Part shown: piece by piece, positions 10,640-21,929 of the stretch
Layout: each line of letters opens with the position of its first letter
Position numbering within the stretch: position 1 is the first letter of the stretch
Assembly (NCBI GenBank): GCA_036365145.1
Contig: JAEOAD010000024.1
Location: 12,122,501-12,186,500, forward strand
DNA: 64,000 nucleotides
Reading direction: 5' to 3'
DNA from: Orientallactaga sibirica
Taxonomy: Eukaryota; Chordata; Mammalia; Rodentia; Dipodidae
The notes under the pieces: generated by a model
What the model was told of the DNA's origin: nothing
What the model saw: only the letters and a program-made list of their open reading frames with translations
Databases searched by the model: none
Made by a program: the position numbers and the translations under genes

Positions 10640-10868
10640 TTAAAAAAAGTATTTATTTATTTAAAAGAGTGAGACAGAAAAAAAAAATGAGACAGAGAGA
10701 GAGAAAGAGAGAGAGAGTGAGTATGAGTACACCAGGACCTCCTGCCTCTGCAAACAAACTCCAGATGTATTTTCCACTTTTGCTTTACATGGATACTGAG
10801 ATATTGTACCCAGGCCATCAGGCTTTATAAGTAAGTGTCTTTAGCCACTAGGTTATCTCTCCAACCCC
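10640..10868 (-). mobile_element. B2-like SINE
   Basis: Reverse-complement order: TATTTATTTA tail, GAGA-rich stretch, CAAACTCCAGATG body, ACCCAGGCC B-box region, and the head at TCTCTCCAACCCC. Moderately diverged. Confidence 0.85.
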
Positions 10869-11236
10869 TTCTTGACAATTTTAAAAGACTCTCCAAATAG
10901 GTTTCTATATGAATAGGATATTTCATGAGGAAAATTTTGCTTATCTGTACAGTGGTGGACATGATAAAAATTATACAGATTCCTTTTTTAATTTTGCTCA
11001 TCAATTTTCTTTAGCAGTTTTGTTGTGTATTTAATGTGTGGCCCAAGAAAATTCTTTGTCCAAGATGGTCTAAAGAAGCTAAAAGTTTGGCCATCCTTGT
11101 ACTATAGCTCTGAAAATACTTTCTGACAGGGAATAAATTGCTAAATCATACAGCACCTAAATTTCCCATCCACAAATGCTTTCCACAATATTTCAAAGTG
11201 AATAAACATGAGTATTTAGCATCAAAATCCCACGTT
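10869..11236. other. Unassigned AT-rich stretch
   Basis: No repeat or coding signal recognised. Confidence 0.5.
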
Positions 11237-11383
11237 TGCTAGGTGTGGTGGCTCATGTCTTTAATCCCACCACTCAGGAAGCTGATATAGTAGAATTACA
11301 GTGAATTGGAGTCTGTTGGGCTATAGAGTGAGTTCCAGGTCAGTCTGGCTATAGTGAGACCATGCCTCAAAAAACACAACAAA
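11237..11383 (+). mobile_element. B1 SINE
   Basis: Starts GCTAGGTGTGGTGGCTCATG, continues TTTAATCCCACCACTCAGG and ends GTGAGACCATGCCTCAAAAAA. This is the 7SL-derived B1 structure. It directly abuts the next SINE, which probably inserted at its A-rich end. Confidence 0.9.
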
Positions 11384-11384
11384 G

Positions 11385-11615
11385 GGGCTGGATAGATGGC
11401 TTAGTGGTTAAGGTGCCTGCCTGCAAAGCCTAGGAATGCCCATTCCATTCTCCAAGTCCCACTTTTAGCCAGACACAAAAAGTGTCCAAGGGTGTAATGC
11501 CACACTTGTCCACAAGGGGTTGCTTGCATCTGGAGTTCATTCACAGTGGCTGAGAGGCCCCTCGTACCCCCATTCTCTATATGTCACTCTCTCTGTTTCA
11601 AAAAAAAAAAAATCC
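11385..11615 (+). mobile_element. B2-like SINE with internal insertion
   Basis: Head GGGGCTGGATAGATGGCTTA, TTGCATCTGGAGTTCATTC body, CT-rich end and A-tail. About 30 extra bases lie in the middle (around 11475-11515), compared with the other copies. Confidence 0.88.
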
Positions 11616-12176
11616 AACATTCAAACAGAAACTTTATTTTTTACTACTTCATATTGGCCAATTAATTATACTATTGACTTAAATAAGTTCATTTCTAAAA
11701 TTGTTTATTGAATTTTGTTGTCAAAATGTTACACCTTATTGGAAATAACACTGTGGGTTGAACTACTAATATTGGTTATTATTACTCTTAGAATAACACT
11801 AAACATAGCCCTAGGTTTCTGAGAAGGCAAATAGTATGTGCTAGTGAGGGTTGTCACAATTAGCACTATAGTGCTTACATGTCTTGATTTTCCCTGGATG
11901 ATTCTTATTATACCCATTATTTGAACATAAAGCAGTGCTCCTTTTTGTTAAAAGAAAATCCTAATTTGTGCAGATGGTGATCCTAGCAGTGAGCTTTGAA
12001 CATCACAACCTAGTATATTGATCATCTAAAAAGAGTGAATTAGTGTGTAAAGAGAACTGTCTCTGTTCTGGATGTCTCATAATAAATCCATTGTTTTCTG
12101 TTCATCTCCTGTTCCATTTGGAGTTTCTTCTGTTAATTGCTTGCCTCAACCACATTCTCTTCTTCCTTTGTTGCAG
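11616..12176. other. Unassigned sequence
   Basis: AT-rich, with no recognised repeat. Its right end is the polypyrimidine tract that precedes the candidate exon. Confidence 0.5.
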
Positions 12177-12259
12177 AACCTCCATTGCCTACTGAGTCAA
12201 GGACAGCAGTTTGTAGCCTCCTTTGGAATGACCAAATTCTGAATTTACTTACTAGGAAG
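12177..12259 (+). other. Candidate 83-bp exon
   Basis: The segment is preceded by a long pyrimidine tract ending TTTGTTGCAG and followed by AAG/GTAAGT, a full consensus donor. One frame is open across the whole block and encodes a peptide beginning EPPLPTESRTAV and ending NLLTRK (acceptor phase 1). The other two frames contain stops. I do not recognise the peptide. No neighbouring exon, promoter or retrocopy signature is visible within the window, and splice-like pairs of this quality arise by chance in mammalian DNA. Confidence 0.25.
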
Positions 12260-12917
12260 GTAAGTGAGCAAGAACAGCTAAAGAAATGGGCAGAGTGGAG
12301 GAGGATCATAGCTCTCTTGTAGTTGTCAGGGGAATATAATGATTAGAACAGCAGCAGCTGCCTTGAGCCTCCAAGAGAAGGTGAAGCTAATTTCCTATCA
12401 CTGGAGTGCTACAGAAAGAAGGATAATGCCTGGATTCTTGATGGCTTAGAATCTTAAGTATAACACTGGACTACTTGGTATCAGAAAGAAAAGAAGTTAA
12501 CTTCTATGCTTTGTGGGCAACTGCAGTCTAGGGTTCTAGTGCATTTCGATAATCACAGTTGTAATGTATACAGAGTTTGTTAATGGGGATGGGAAGGGTA
12601 ATAACATAACTTTAAAATGTGGCCCTTGTATATGAGAAGGTAGCAACGCTTTTGACTCAAAGGTGAAACTCTTAGTCAAGTTGCTCCCTAGTATGGCTTG
12701 TGAAGCAGACATAGATTGTATGGAGAGAAGATCAAATGGTCTTAAGTATATGCACAGAAAAAAAAGGTGCTTGTCTATACTGACCTATTTTGGCTGCTTT
12801 TTACACATTTTTAGCAGAGATGAACTCACCAAGCAGCTTATGTGCCAGCAGTGAAGGTAACTACTTTCCCTCTCAAGTTTAGTACAAAGAAGCCATTTTA
12901 GAAAAAGATGAATTCCT
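12260..12917. other. Unassigned sequence
   Basis: Low repeat content and no coding signal. It ends with the left TSD of the following SINE (GATGAATTCCT). Confidence 0.5.
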
Positions 12918-13132
12918 GGGCTGGGGAAATGGCTCATCAGTGAAGGCATTTGCCTGTGAAGCCTAAGGATCCCTGTTCGATTCCCCAGGACCCACATAAG
13001 CCAGATGCACAAGGGGACACATGCATCTGGAGTTCTTGTGCAGTGGCTGGAAGCCCTGGTGCACCCATTCTCTCTCTCTCTGCCTCTTTCTCTGTCAAAT
13101 AAATAAATAAATAAAATTAACAAAAAAAGAGA
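12918..13132 (+). mobile_element. B2-like SINE with perfect 11-bp TSD
   Basis: Head GGGCTGGGGAAATGGCTCAT, B box GTTCGATTCC, CT-rich run, AAATAAATAAATAAATAAA tail. GATGAATTCCT occurs directly before it (12907-12917) and again at 13133-13143, a perfect TSD, so this is a fairly recent insertion. Confidence 0.95.
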
Positions 13133-13164
13133 GATGAATTCCTAACCTAAAAAGTCTTTCTTTA

Positions 13165-13169
13165 AAATA

Positions 13170-13214
<45 letters not shown>

Positions 13215-13374
13215 GTACAGCAGGATCTCTTTCCACTGCAAATATATGCCAGATGAAAATGTACCTTTCTTTTTTTTTTTTGTCTGGCTTACATGGATAC
13301 TGGGGAATTGAACCCAGGCCAGCAGACTTTGCAAGTGAGTAGTGCCTATAACCATTAAGCCATCTCCCCAGCCC
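13165..13374 (-). mobile_element. B2-like SINE with expanded (TG)n
   Basis: The minus-strand head is at CATCTCCCCAGCCCC, with the B-box region GAATTGAACCCAGG and the body CCACTGCAAATATATGCCAG. The tail region has become a (TG)n tract at about 13171-13213. Confidence 0.8.
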
Positions 13375-13947
13375 CTCAAAACCTTTTTAAGTTCTTCCAT
13401 TAATAGCTATTTGTCAGATGACAGAAGGTTAGCTAACAGCAAGGATCAGACTAAGCATGTTGTCTCCCAATGCCCAATAAGAGGTCTCATGTAGAAGCGG
13501 AATTAAAATGCAAGATTGAGAGTCAAAAGAAATCACAGAGCCTGTCTATTAGTATTAATGTTTTAAGACATCATGAAACTGTACCAGAAGAAAGTGGGCT
13601 TCCGGGCCTTTATAGGGTCTATCAAAGGACACCCTCCATTAACCTCATTAGAAATACCCATAGACAGGCTTGTAGAAGGGAGAACCTCTGCAAGGAGGAG
13701 CCAGCTCCAGAGAGACCAATGGTGGTTTCTTCCAAGAGCAAAAATAACAATAGATCGTGTGATCAAGTGATTAATTAATTATGTTTGGGCCTTCACTATT
13801 CCAGCCTAGTAGGATTTCATCACTTTTATGGACTGCCTATGCTAAATGGGATTTTTGTTTCATTTTTGCTTTGCCTTATGTTATGTGTGTGTTTGGGGTA
13901 GGCAAGTTGTCTTGAAATTAAGTTACCATGCAATAAAAAAGCAACCC
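13375..13947. other. Unassigned sequence
   Basis: Overlapping short open frames on both strands (13470-13778) show no family signature, and no splice or retrocopy context was seen. Confidence 0.45.
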
Positions 13948-14095
13948 TTGAGGCTAGTTGAGATGGCACATGCCTTTTGTCCCTTCACTGGAGATAATGA
14001 GGTGGGAAGGTTGCTGTCAGTACAGTGAGACCAGCCAAGGCTACAGAGTGAGTGTGAGACCCTATTTCAAAAACAAACAAGTAAATAAATAGTCC
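13948..14095 (+). mobile_element. Diverged B1 SINE
   Basis: GCTAGTTGAGATGGCACATG start, GTGAGACCAGCCAAGGCTAC middle, GAGTGTGAGACCCTATTTC then an A-rich end. Old copy. Confidence 0.75.
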
Positions 14096-14234
14096 CTAAA
14101 CATCACAGAGGATCTCAGCAAACACACAGCAACACTGAATGCTCAATTACAGGCAAAATTGAATCAAATTCCTTGCAGCTTCCACAGATGTGTGTTTAAA
14201 TTCTAGGCAATAAGTCATCAGTGAAAGAACTAAG

Positions 14235-14520
14235 TGTGTAAGGAAATCTTTTTTGTTATTTTTAAATTTTGTGTGTGTGTGTGTGTGTGTGTGTGATAGC
14301 AAATTAGACTTGTCCATCCCCTCATCTTGGCCCCTGCCACCCTGAGGGAACTCCCCGTGGTGTCATAGTACCCACTGTGGGTCATGAAGGCTTCAGTTAG
14401 TCTTTGTGAAGTAGCGGGAGGCCGTGTGTCAGGGTATCTCTACCCACTCTATGGCTCTTATCATCTTTCCGCCCCTTGTAAGGAAACTTTTGAAAAGTTG
14501 TGGAGCTCTGTCTTCTTTTC
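14235..14520 (-). mobile_element. L1 3' end fragment, minus strand
   Basis: The plus-strand words TATGGCTCTTATCATCTTTC and CCCACTGTGGGTCATGAAGG line up in order with the 3' UTR of copy A (CATAGCTCTAACAATCTTTC). The tail side carries a (TG)n tract at 14270-14294. Diverged, 5'-truncated. Confidence 0.6.
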
Positions 14521-14827
14521 TTACTCCATTCAAATAAGCAGAAGGTGGGAGAGTAGAAATTGGAGAAGCCACCTTACATCAAACAGTGCTATAGGTAGGG
14601 ATGGGCCAAGCAAAGAGCTGGAAGGTAGTAAGTGGGTGACATCACAGCATTTGGGTACTTATTTCAGACTTGCTTTATTTGACAGAAATTAATCTTCTTT
14701 TCAGTTAAGACATTAAGACATTCAGTGTGTATTATAAGGTAAAATTAATCTAATGAATTTATCTCTTGAATAAAATGCAGAATGAGTGTGATGATGTTAC
14801 TTGACTTTTTTGTCAAGAGTAAAAGAC

Positions 14828-14940
14828 AGTTGTTAAGTGGTGGCACGTGTCTATAATCCTAACTCCTGGGCAGCTGAGGAAGGAGATTCAGCTTGAATTT
14901 GAGACCAGCCCAGGCTACATAGGTGAATTCAAGGATAATG
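14828..14940 (+). mobile_element. Partial B1 SINE
   Basis: GTGGTGGCACGTGTCTATAA and AGACCAGCCCAGGCTACATA are typical B1 words. The 3' end appears lost at the junction with the LTR-like sequence that follows. Confidence 0.75.
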
Positions 14941-15430
14941 TGATGCTTAAGTTCTGCTGTCAAGCTGATCTGATTAGGAATCAAGTAAGAGACACGCCTC
15001 TTGGGTAAGAGTGGTTTCAGGAAGAATTATCTGAGAAAGAAAGACCTTCCTTCAGACCAGAGTGGAAAGCCCTTTTGAGTGTGGAATATATGTAAAGAAG
15101 CTCAGAGAAAACTCAATTACCTTTCTGCCTGGCTGCCTGTGCTGCTCGTGGTGAAGGCTTTTTACCTGGATGCCCTTGCTAGGCTGTTCTTGGACACTGG
15201 ATCTGACTTTCATCTACCTGCCAGCATGAACTGAAGACCAGCAGCTTTTCAGGAATCCTCAAGACTTCAGTGCTACACTGGAACTACTGGCAGTTACTGG
15301 GTTCCTCTACACTCATGGCTATAGAAAGCTATTGTTGGACTTCCCAGCTTGTCTCCTATAAACTAATCCAATGCATCCCTTTTATAATACAAATTCAATG
15401 TATTAGTTATTTCTCTCTGGGAAACTTAAA
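14941..15430 (+). mobile_element. Old LTR-like sequence (ERVL type)
   Basis: Starts TGATGCTTAAGTTCTGCTGT. It has the C-rich GGCTGCCTGTGCTGC middle and a TTCAATGTATTAGTTATTTC end, which resemble old mammalian ERVL-type LTRs (the ...ATTAGTT.TTTCTCT.GAGAA end). Boundaries are approximate and no TSD was confirmed. Confidence 0.42.
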
Positions 15431-15639
15431 GGGACTCTATCGACAAACTGTTAAAACAATAATAAAGATACATATGCCTACCCTAAAACACTATGAATCA
15501 ATGACTTTCAATTCAGTAGCCCTTAATTCAGTGTCTGCCTTAATCATTTCTACATTCCTCTTATTTTTCTAAAGGTATTTTGTATTTCTCTTTTAAACTT
15601 CCAGTATTTAAAATAGATGCTTAAGATTTACTTACATTA

Positions 15640-15790
15640 CTTTTTTTTTTTGTCTGTTTGTTTGAGGTAGAGTCTTGCTTGAGCCCAGTCTGACCTGGAA
15701 TTAGTCTCAGGCTGCCCTCGAACTCATAGCAATCCTCCTATCTCAGCTTCCCAAGTGCTGGGATTAAAGGCATGAGCCACCACACTGTTA
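15640..15790 (-). mobile_element. B1 SINE
   Basis: Poly-T at the left, then GAGCCCAGTCTGACCTGGAA, CTGCCCTCGAACTCATAGC, CCCAAGTGCTGGGATTAAAG and GAGCCACCAC at the head. Confidence 0.92.
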
Positions 15791-15821
15791 TATTACTTCT
15801 TAATAAAGCACATTTTCTGTA

Positions 15822-16247
15822 TGTTGTCTCGGTTATCTTTCTAAATGCTGTGACAGAATAACTGACAGAGATAAATTAGGGGAGGAAGGGTTTATTTGTA
15901 GTTTCAGAGAGATTTCATGTCAAGGAAGGAATGGCCTTCTGTGGCAGTGGGACCATGAGGCAACAGCTGTTCACATGTCATGGACCAGGAAGCAGTGTGT
16001 GGTCCAGAACCAGGGGCAGGTATAACCTTGAAAAACTTTGCCCTTTAGAGATGTGGACTTGGCCATGGTCAAGGAGACAGAGAGAGACTCCTTGGATTTC
16101 TGGCCAGGAACACTGAGCAGACAGAATCAAGCTATTCCTTTACAGTCACACCCTCTCTCTCCACAACTGCCAGGCAAGGATAGAACGATAGCCAGGCAAG
16201 CTGGAGAAAGCCACACTGCCTACAAGAACTCTTTCTGCTAAATTTTG
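15822..16247 (-). mobile_element. MaLR-like LTR, antisense
   Basis: The left end, TGTTGTCTCGGTTATCTTTC then GTGACAGAATAACTGACAG and GAGGAAGGGTTTATTTG, is the reverse complement of the 3' part of the rodent LTR type seen at 1960-2311 (CAAATAAAC... then GTAACTAAGACA-like end). The right boundary is uncertain. Confidence 0.5.
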
Positions 16248-16314
16248 GGGGTGAGTAGGGAATCAAGGGCTCAAACAACTGACTTCATTAATGTAGTATA
16301 TCTATCAATATACT

Positions 16315-16510
16315 TTAAAAATATTTATTTATTTATTTGTGAGAGATAGAGAAAGAGAGAATGGATGCACCAGGGCCTCTAGCCACTATAAATGAACTCC
16401 AGACACATGCCCCACTATGTGCTTCTGGCTAATGTGGATAATGGGGAATCAAAACTGGGTCCTTAGGCTTCACAAGCAAGTGCCTTACCTGCTAAGTGAT
16501 CTCTCCAGGC
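16315..16510 (-). mobile_element. B2-like SINE
   Basis: ATTTATTTATTTATTTGTGA tail, GAGAGATAGAG-rich run, AATGAACTCCAGACACATG body, and head TGATCTCTCCAGGCC. Confidence 0.88.
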
Positions 16511-17619
16511 CTATTTAAATACTTTTATGACTTATGATTCACCTGTACTTTGTACTGAGTCCATTTGATGAGATTCAAAGGCATTTAGACAAATTCAACA
16601 AGCATTCTTTTGGAACTAATTGAGAGGAGCATGATGAAACTACGGAAAGCTCAAGAAGGCAACATCTTGCACACAGATGCCAACAAGAAGACTGCGGATA
16701 GCCTGGTTTGGCCAGAGTTATGCATATTTACTCTTATATAGTGATGAATAGAGCCAAAGGTCTTTCTTGGTAGGGGATCATTTTATAAAGGAGCTTCTCA
16801 CGTTTGTATCTCATAAAAATACTGAGCACTTGAAGGCAGTGGTAAGTTCAAAAATCAAAATTGCCTACCTTTCTGATTTGTAAAACTAGTATCTAGGTTA
16901 CCTAAGTGGACTAAAGCTCACTCCACCACACTACTCAGAAAACCTTGCCACACATCATCAGAAGCTGCTGGAATCCAAATGAGCATTTTGCTAGAAGTCA
17001 TTGAGGCACCAGTACCTGAAAACATTGAAGGTAGAGATGTTAAGCACAAATACTCTGACTTGCTTTCTATCAAATCCTGTATATGCCCATCTTGTCCTGG
17101 GATTTTCACATGGTAGGTGGCATCAAGGGTAAAGGAGGGTCATCAGGTAAACATTCCATATGACCTCATTGCATTTATGTAAGTGGTATGAAGGTCCAGA
17201 CACTGAGTGATTTAGATCACTTTGCAGGTTGTGCCAGATATGTAGTTCTGGCTGTGGGGATATATATATATGTGTATAGTTAAAGAAAATGGCTCTTTCT
17301 GGAGGACAAGACTCAAGTACCAATGTACCAGGGAAAAGCAGTATAGGACTTTGCTGAAATTTGACACTTCCTCTATCCCTCCACATTTTATTTCAAAATT
17401 GGTGACACTGACATCAGAAAACAAGAGTCAAATCCTACCATCCTAAGATCAGAAAGGGGAATTTGCTAATAATTCAATCCTGATTACACAGGAAAATCAG
17501 ACTGACAGTTTTGTTCTGTATTTTGAGGGATGACTACATCATGGGAAATCCATAATAAGTATATTGTAACTTTAATTGACTTTTAAAATTCTGCATTTTC
17601 TTTAGAATATTTTCATTAT
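16511..17619. other. Unassigned sequence, ~1.1 kb
   Basis: AT-rich. A short ATATATATGTGTATA run lies near 17262. No repeat family or coding signal was recognised. Confidence 0.5.
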
Positions 17620-17742
17620 AAAAAAGAAGGAAGGAAGGAGGGAAGGAAGGAATGAATGAAGGAAGGAACAAAGGAAGGAAAGAGGGAAAGAAGGAAGGAA
17701 GGAAAGAAAGAAAAAAAAAAGGGAGGGAGGGAAGGAAAAACG
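17620..17742 (+). repeat. (GGAA)n purine tract
   Basis: About 120 bases of GGAAG/GGGA/GAAA units, purely purine apart from a few T interruptions. It has strong strand asymmetry and no visible SINE attached. Confidence 0.9.
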
Positions 17743-18369
17743 GTCTCACTTAAGACCAAATTATTTTCCTGATAAGATTAAGGTTTATCTTCCATAACAT
17801 GAAAGCAATTTCATCAATGACTAATTAAAAATGTGGTACAAAGACTTGACCCTCCTATTATAACCTGGAGTGATTCTGATGGGTCATCATAGTTCCCAGT
17901 CTCTATGTGTGATATGCTGATCATTGTATCAATTACATTCTAGTTGTCCTCCTACTATGGCCCAATATCCCCACTCCATCACATGCATTAATCCTAAGAA
18001 CACTTCCAGATGAACTTTCTGTCCATAAGTCTCTCTCTCTACTTTTGTTTCCAGAAACACTGGATTAGTTATCATTTGTTAATTAAGTTGTTCCCAATAA
18101 CTTTCCTTCATCAAATTTGACATATGATATGCTTTAGAAATAAGGGATTAGAATTAATTACCTTAGTTTTGTTTGAATTGTTTGCATTTTTTTATTCTCA
18201 AGACCAATACATAGAAAGAACCCAAACATATCAAAATATGTGATACAAATGTAGACCATTGCCAAAGCAATTAAGTGCCAGAGCTAAAAGGTAAGACCCT
18301 ATTGCTGAAGAAACGAAAGGCTACTGTCACAAGACATCAAATTAGCATGCTGAAACTGAAAGGGAAATT
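17743..18369. other. Unassigned sequence
   Basis: May include more of the old L1 3' UTR that becomes recognisable at about 18370, but I cannot align it by eye. Confidence 0.4.
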
Positions 18370-19235
18370 ATCCACCTCCTGGCTAACCCCTATAGTGCTG
18401 GAAAGCACTATGAGAGCCACTGAAGGAAATGATTACTAATAGCATGAATAAGCAGGGGATCCTGCAGACTAGCAAATCAACCAGTAGGACAAGAAATACA
18501 AACTTGTGCATTAGTGGCACACAGCCTCTGCAGGTAACCAACGGTTCCCTGACTGAACATGAGACCTGCTCAGTGGGAGAAAACTCATGGCCAATACCAT
18601 AAACCAAGTCATATTCTCATAGTCAGGAAACTCCTACTTCAGAGAAAAACCCCACTGCCCTTTGGACAAGAAGAATGGGCCTGCACACCAAAAATCTCTC
18701 AAATAACTTTGTATACCCCCTTTAACCCAAGCTGCTCTCACTCTTGGTTGGAGAATCTGCTTTACTTTACAGATACCAGTGAAAATGGAGGACAGTTGAG
18801 ATTCAAGAAGATAATGCACTGCCCACCGAGAGCCTTCCAGTCTCTTCTGCTTTGCCATGGCTCAAGTACTTGCATTGAAAACAGTGTCATAAACACTGCT
18901 TGTAGTGCTGACTTGACAATCAGCTCCATGATGATGGTGGAATAGAGGCTCAAGCACAACCTATCAAAGCAGAAATCCAGAGGCTACAAAGAACTCAAGA
19001 CAAAACCAGACAGCTAAAAGGCCTGCCATGGCTCAGGAAACATTGTAAAGGATGGAACAGAAAGATTGTAAGAGTGAAAGAGTACGTGGGAATAGCCTGA
19101 TGCACAGTGCCCCCACTATCCCATTGAGACTGACTGAGGCCTTCATGGCCCCCAGTAAATCTTATAACCCCACAGAGAAAGTAAATGAGAGCAGGGGAGA
19201 GAAAATAAAAGTTAAAAATAAGTAAATTTTTAAAA
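18370..19235 (+). mobile_element. Old L1 3' UTR, plus strand
   Basis: In the same order as the copy A sense 3' UTR it shows GCTGGAAAGCACTATGAGAG (GGTGCCAGAAGGCACTAC in copy A), TTAGTGGCACACAGCC, GGTTGGAGAATCTGCTTTAC, GGAACAGAAAGATTGTAAGA and an A-rich end (TAAATTTTTAAAAAG). It is much diverged, so it predates copy A. The open frame at 18559-18945 runs through it and is not a gene. Confidence 0.75.
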
Positions 19236-20992
19236 AGTGATACATTTTCCTTTTAATTTAATTACCATGATTCTGTGGCTTTCTATGTTGTTCTTCTTAT
19301 CCAGGCTCACTTACATGATATATACAGTTAATCATCCAGAATTGCCCAGACTAAATGGTGGGAGAGAAGGAGGCTGACTCTTTTCTCCATGTAGTTTTCT
19401 GAGCACTAGACTGGATTTTGTTTACATAATGGTCTCAAAACAACATTCTCAAAAATTAAACCCTTTGTATTCAAAGCAAGGCTCGGTTTACTTTTCCTGA
19501 TGGTCTCCTTGGCCAAAGGAAGCAATATGGCCCGTCTAAGATTAGTGTGGGAGAGGGATATATAAGGGAATGGGTTATTCTAGCGTCCCTGGTTTACCAA
19601 AAATAGTGACACATAAAGCAATAAATAACTTACTTGAAGATATCCAGCTAGGAAGTGGAGGAAATGGAGCCAATTCTTATGGTGACTTCAAGGTCAATTA
19701 CTCATTCATTACACTATGGTTTTCTGACTTTCCTCCACATTGTGTGTGTGTGTATGTGTGTATGCGCGCACACTGGGGGAGAGAGTGACTGGGAAGGATC
19801 ATAGACTCTAGACAAGCAGAAAGGAGGAAGGGAGTTTAGAGATTTCCTAAGACTGACTTGTAGGAAAGGATTTGGGGGCCTATAAATTTGAAATCGTTTT
19901 CTCAAAAGCATGTAGCTAATTGAATCAAAACACTGTTGCATGAGTGCTGGGCTTTGCTTGCATGCTAGAAAGCTATAAGGAGTTTGGAATCTTTGGATTT
20001 ATAAAATAGCAGATGATAATTCATGGAATTATCAAGTTTGAAGATGGATTCCCTTCACTCATTCCCAGCTCCCAGCTCTAGAGGATGCCTGTTTCAGCAG
20101 AAAAGATAAAAGGGCTTTATGCTTTGTACTTTACTACGTTACACAGTTGGTAGTAAACATATGCAAGCCATTACCCCACAAGGTTATATAGTCTGAAAAT
20201 ATAAATAGGTTCAGGAAAGGCTTAGATAAATTTATGAATGAAGTTTACAATGGGTTACCAAAAGGAAGTTAGGGATCACAGACTCCCTGAGGTTAGGGTG
20301 TGGAGGGCAACTGGCATGCTTTCCTGAAAAACATCAAAGAAGCTAAGCTGGGTCTTTAGACTTGATGTGACTCAGTATGACAGTTATATTCTCATATTCT
20401 TTATATGAGACCCTAAGATCCACACAGCTTTATTCATCTAAAGATATAATTAGACGTCATTCATTTCTCTTAAAAATATTTTTAAATTGTACTTTTTCTC
20501 TTCAGTTAACAAATTAACAATGTAATTTCTTAATTGATCTTTATATTGTCATTTAAGTTTTTTTTTCTGATTTCCTACTTCTTTCTATAGTATTCCACTT
20601 TTACATCAAACTTTCTCCATTCTTATCTAACTAAACTCTTCGAAAAAATTCTACTTCCCTTTCATCTTTATTTTTCCTCTCGTTTAACTTCCTTTCATCC
20701 CATACTAATGTTTTATTTTCAATCGTTTGTAAAACTTTCTTTAATCTTTGTATTATGATACAGCAGATATATGTCCATTATTTGTTTTGGCTGACTCTTA
20801 TCTTTTATTAGAGTAAGATGAAACTGTCATCCACCTAAATGTCAAAGTGAATCAAATAACTTCAGAAAAAAAAAAATCTTTAAATATCACCAATAACAAA
20901 TACAGGAAAACCAAAGGAAACTCACTTTCAATAATGTTTTCATTAGGATAATGTAAAATATGTTCTAAAAACAATAGATTAAAGTGAAACTT
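19236..20992. other. Unassigned sequence, ~1.75 kb
   Basis: AT-rich. A short (TG)n lies near 19741-19763, and a pyrimidine-rich stretch at 20450-20760 has no recognised repeat identity. Confidence 0.5.
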
Positions 20993-21140
20993 GCTGGGCA
21001 TGGTGGCACATGTCTTTAGTCCCAGCACTTGGCAGGCTGAGGCAATAGAACCACCATAAGTTCAAGGCCAGCCTGGGGTTATAGAATAAGTTCCAGATCA
21101 GCCTAGTCTAAAGAGAGGCCTAGCATTTAAAAATAATAAA
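20993..21140 (+). mobile_element. B1 SINE
   Basis: GCTGGGCATGGTGGCACATG start, CCCAGCACTTGGCAGGCTGA, AAGGCCAGCCTGGGG, and an A-rich end. Confidence 0.92.
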
Positions 21141-21303
21141 TAAAGTTAAACTTATATTTAGTGATGTTTAATTTAACAGCTTAAAGAAACTTTAGTTTTG
21201 TTTATAAAGAAACAGTCACATAATGAAATTGATCTATTATTATCCACCCTAGAAACAAGTAAACCAAAGAGAAACCCTCTGGTTTTGCATAAAAATTGAT
21301 GCT

Positions 21304-21495
21304 CTAGGCACTGGAGAGATGACTCAGCAGTTAAAAGTGCTTGCTTGTAAAGCCTGACAGCCCTGGATCCCAATACACATGTAGAGCCAGATGCACAAAG
21401 TGGCACATGCATCTAGAGTTCACTTGTGGTGGCAACAGGCCCTGGTATGCTCATATTTTCTCTTTATCGCCACTATATAAATGAACAAGTTCAAT
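21304..21495 (+). mobile_element. B2-like SINE
   Basis: GCACTGGAGAGATGACTCAG head, AGCCAGATGCACAAAGTGGC body and a degenerate T/C-rich end. Confidence 0.9.
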
Positions 21496-21504
21496 TATTA
21501 AAAG

Positions 21505-21705
21505 GGTTGAGAGCAGTTAAAGACACATGCCTGCAAAGCCTATTTTCCCAGGTTCAATTCCCCAGTACCCACATGTAAAGGTAGATTCATAAAGTAGCAC
21601 ATGCATCTGGAGTTAGTTTGTAGCATCAGGAGGCCCTGGAGTGCTCATACTGTCTCCTTCTCCCCCAATCTCTATAAAAAAAGAAAAAAGAAATTATTTT
21701 AAAAA
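21505..21705 (+). mobile_element. B2-like SINE, 5'-degraded
   Basis: The head is reduced to GGTTGAGAGCAGTTAAAG, followed by CTGCAAAGCC, a GGTTCAATTCCCC B box, the CATGCATCTGGAGTTAG body and an A-rich tail. It is in tandem with the preceding copy. Confidence 0.88.
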
Positions 21706-21929
21706 AGGAAATTGCTTTTGTATGTATGTTTTGCTATCAAAATACTTTGTCAATATAAAGTGAGTACATGATTTCTGGAAAGTATATTCATTTTGATTTT
21801 TCACCTAGATTATTAGGTAAAACTTACATATGGGTAGTATATCTAAAAATACTTTACCATAAAAATAAAACCAAACTTTGGAAAATGTACTGATTCAAGT
21901 GGTTATTACTTTAATGATACTATGTAAAG

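Noticed and set aside
13470..13778. Overlapping open frames on both strands (102, 67 and 65 codons)
   Set aside because: Overlap on both strands, no family signature, and no splice or retrocopy features.
18559..18945. 128-codon open frame
   Set aside because: It lies wholly inside an old L1 3' UTR and has no protein family signature.
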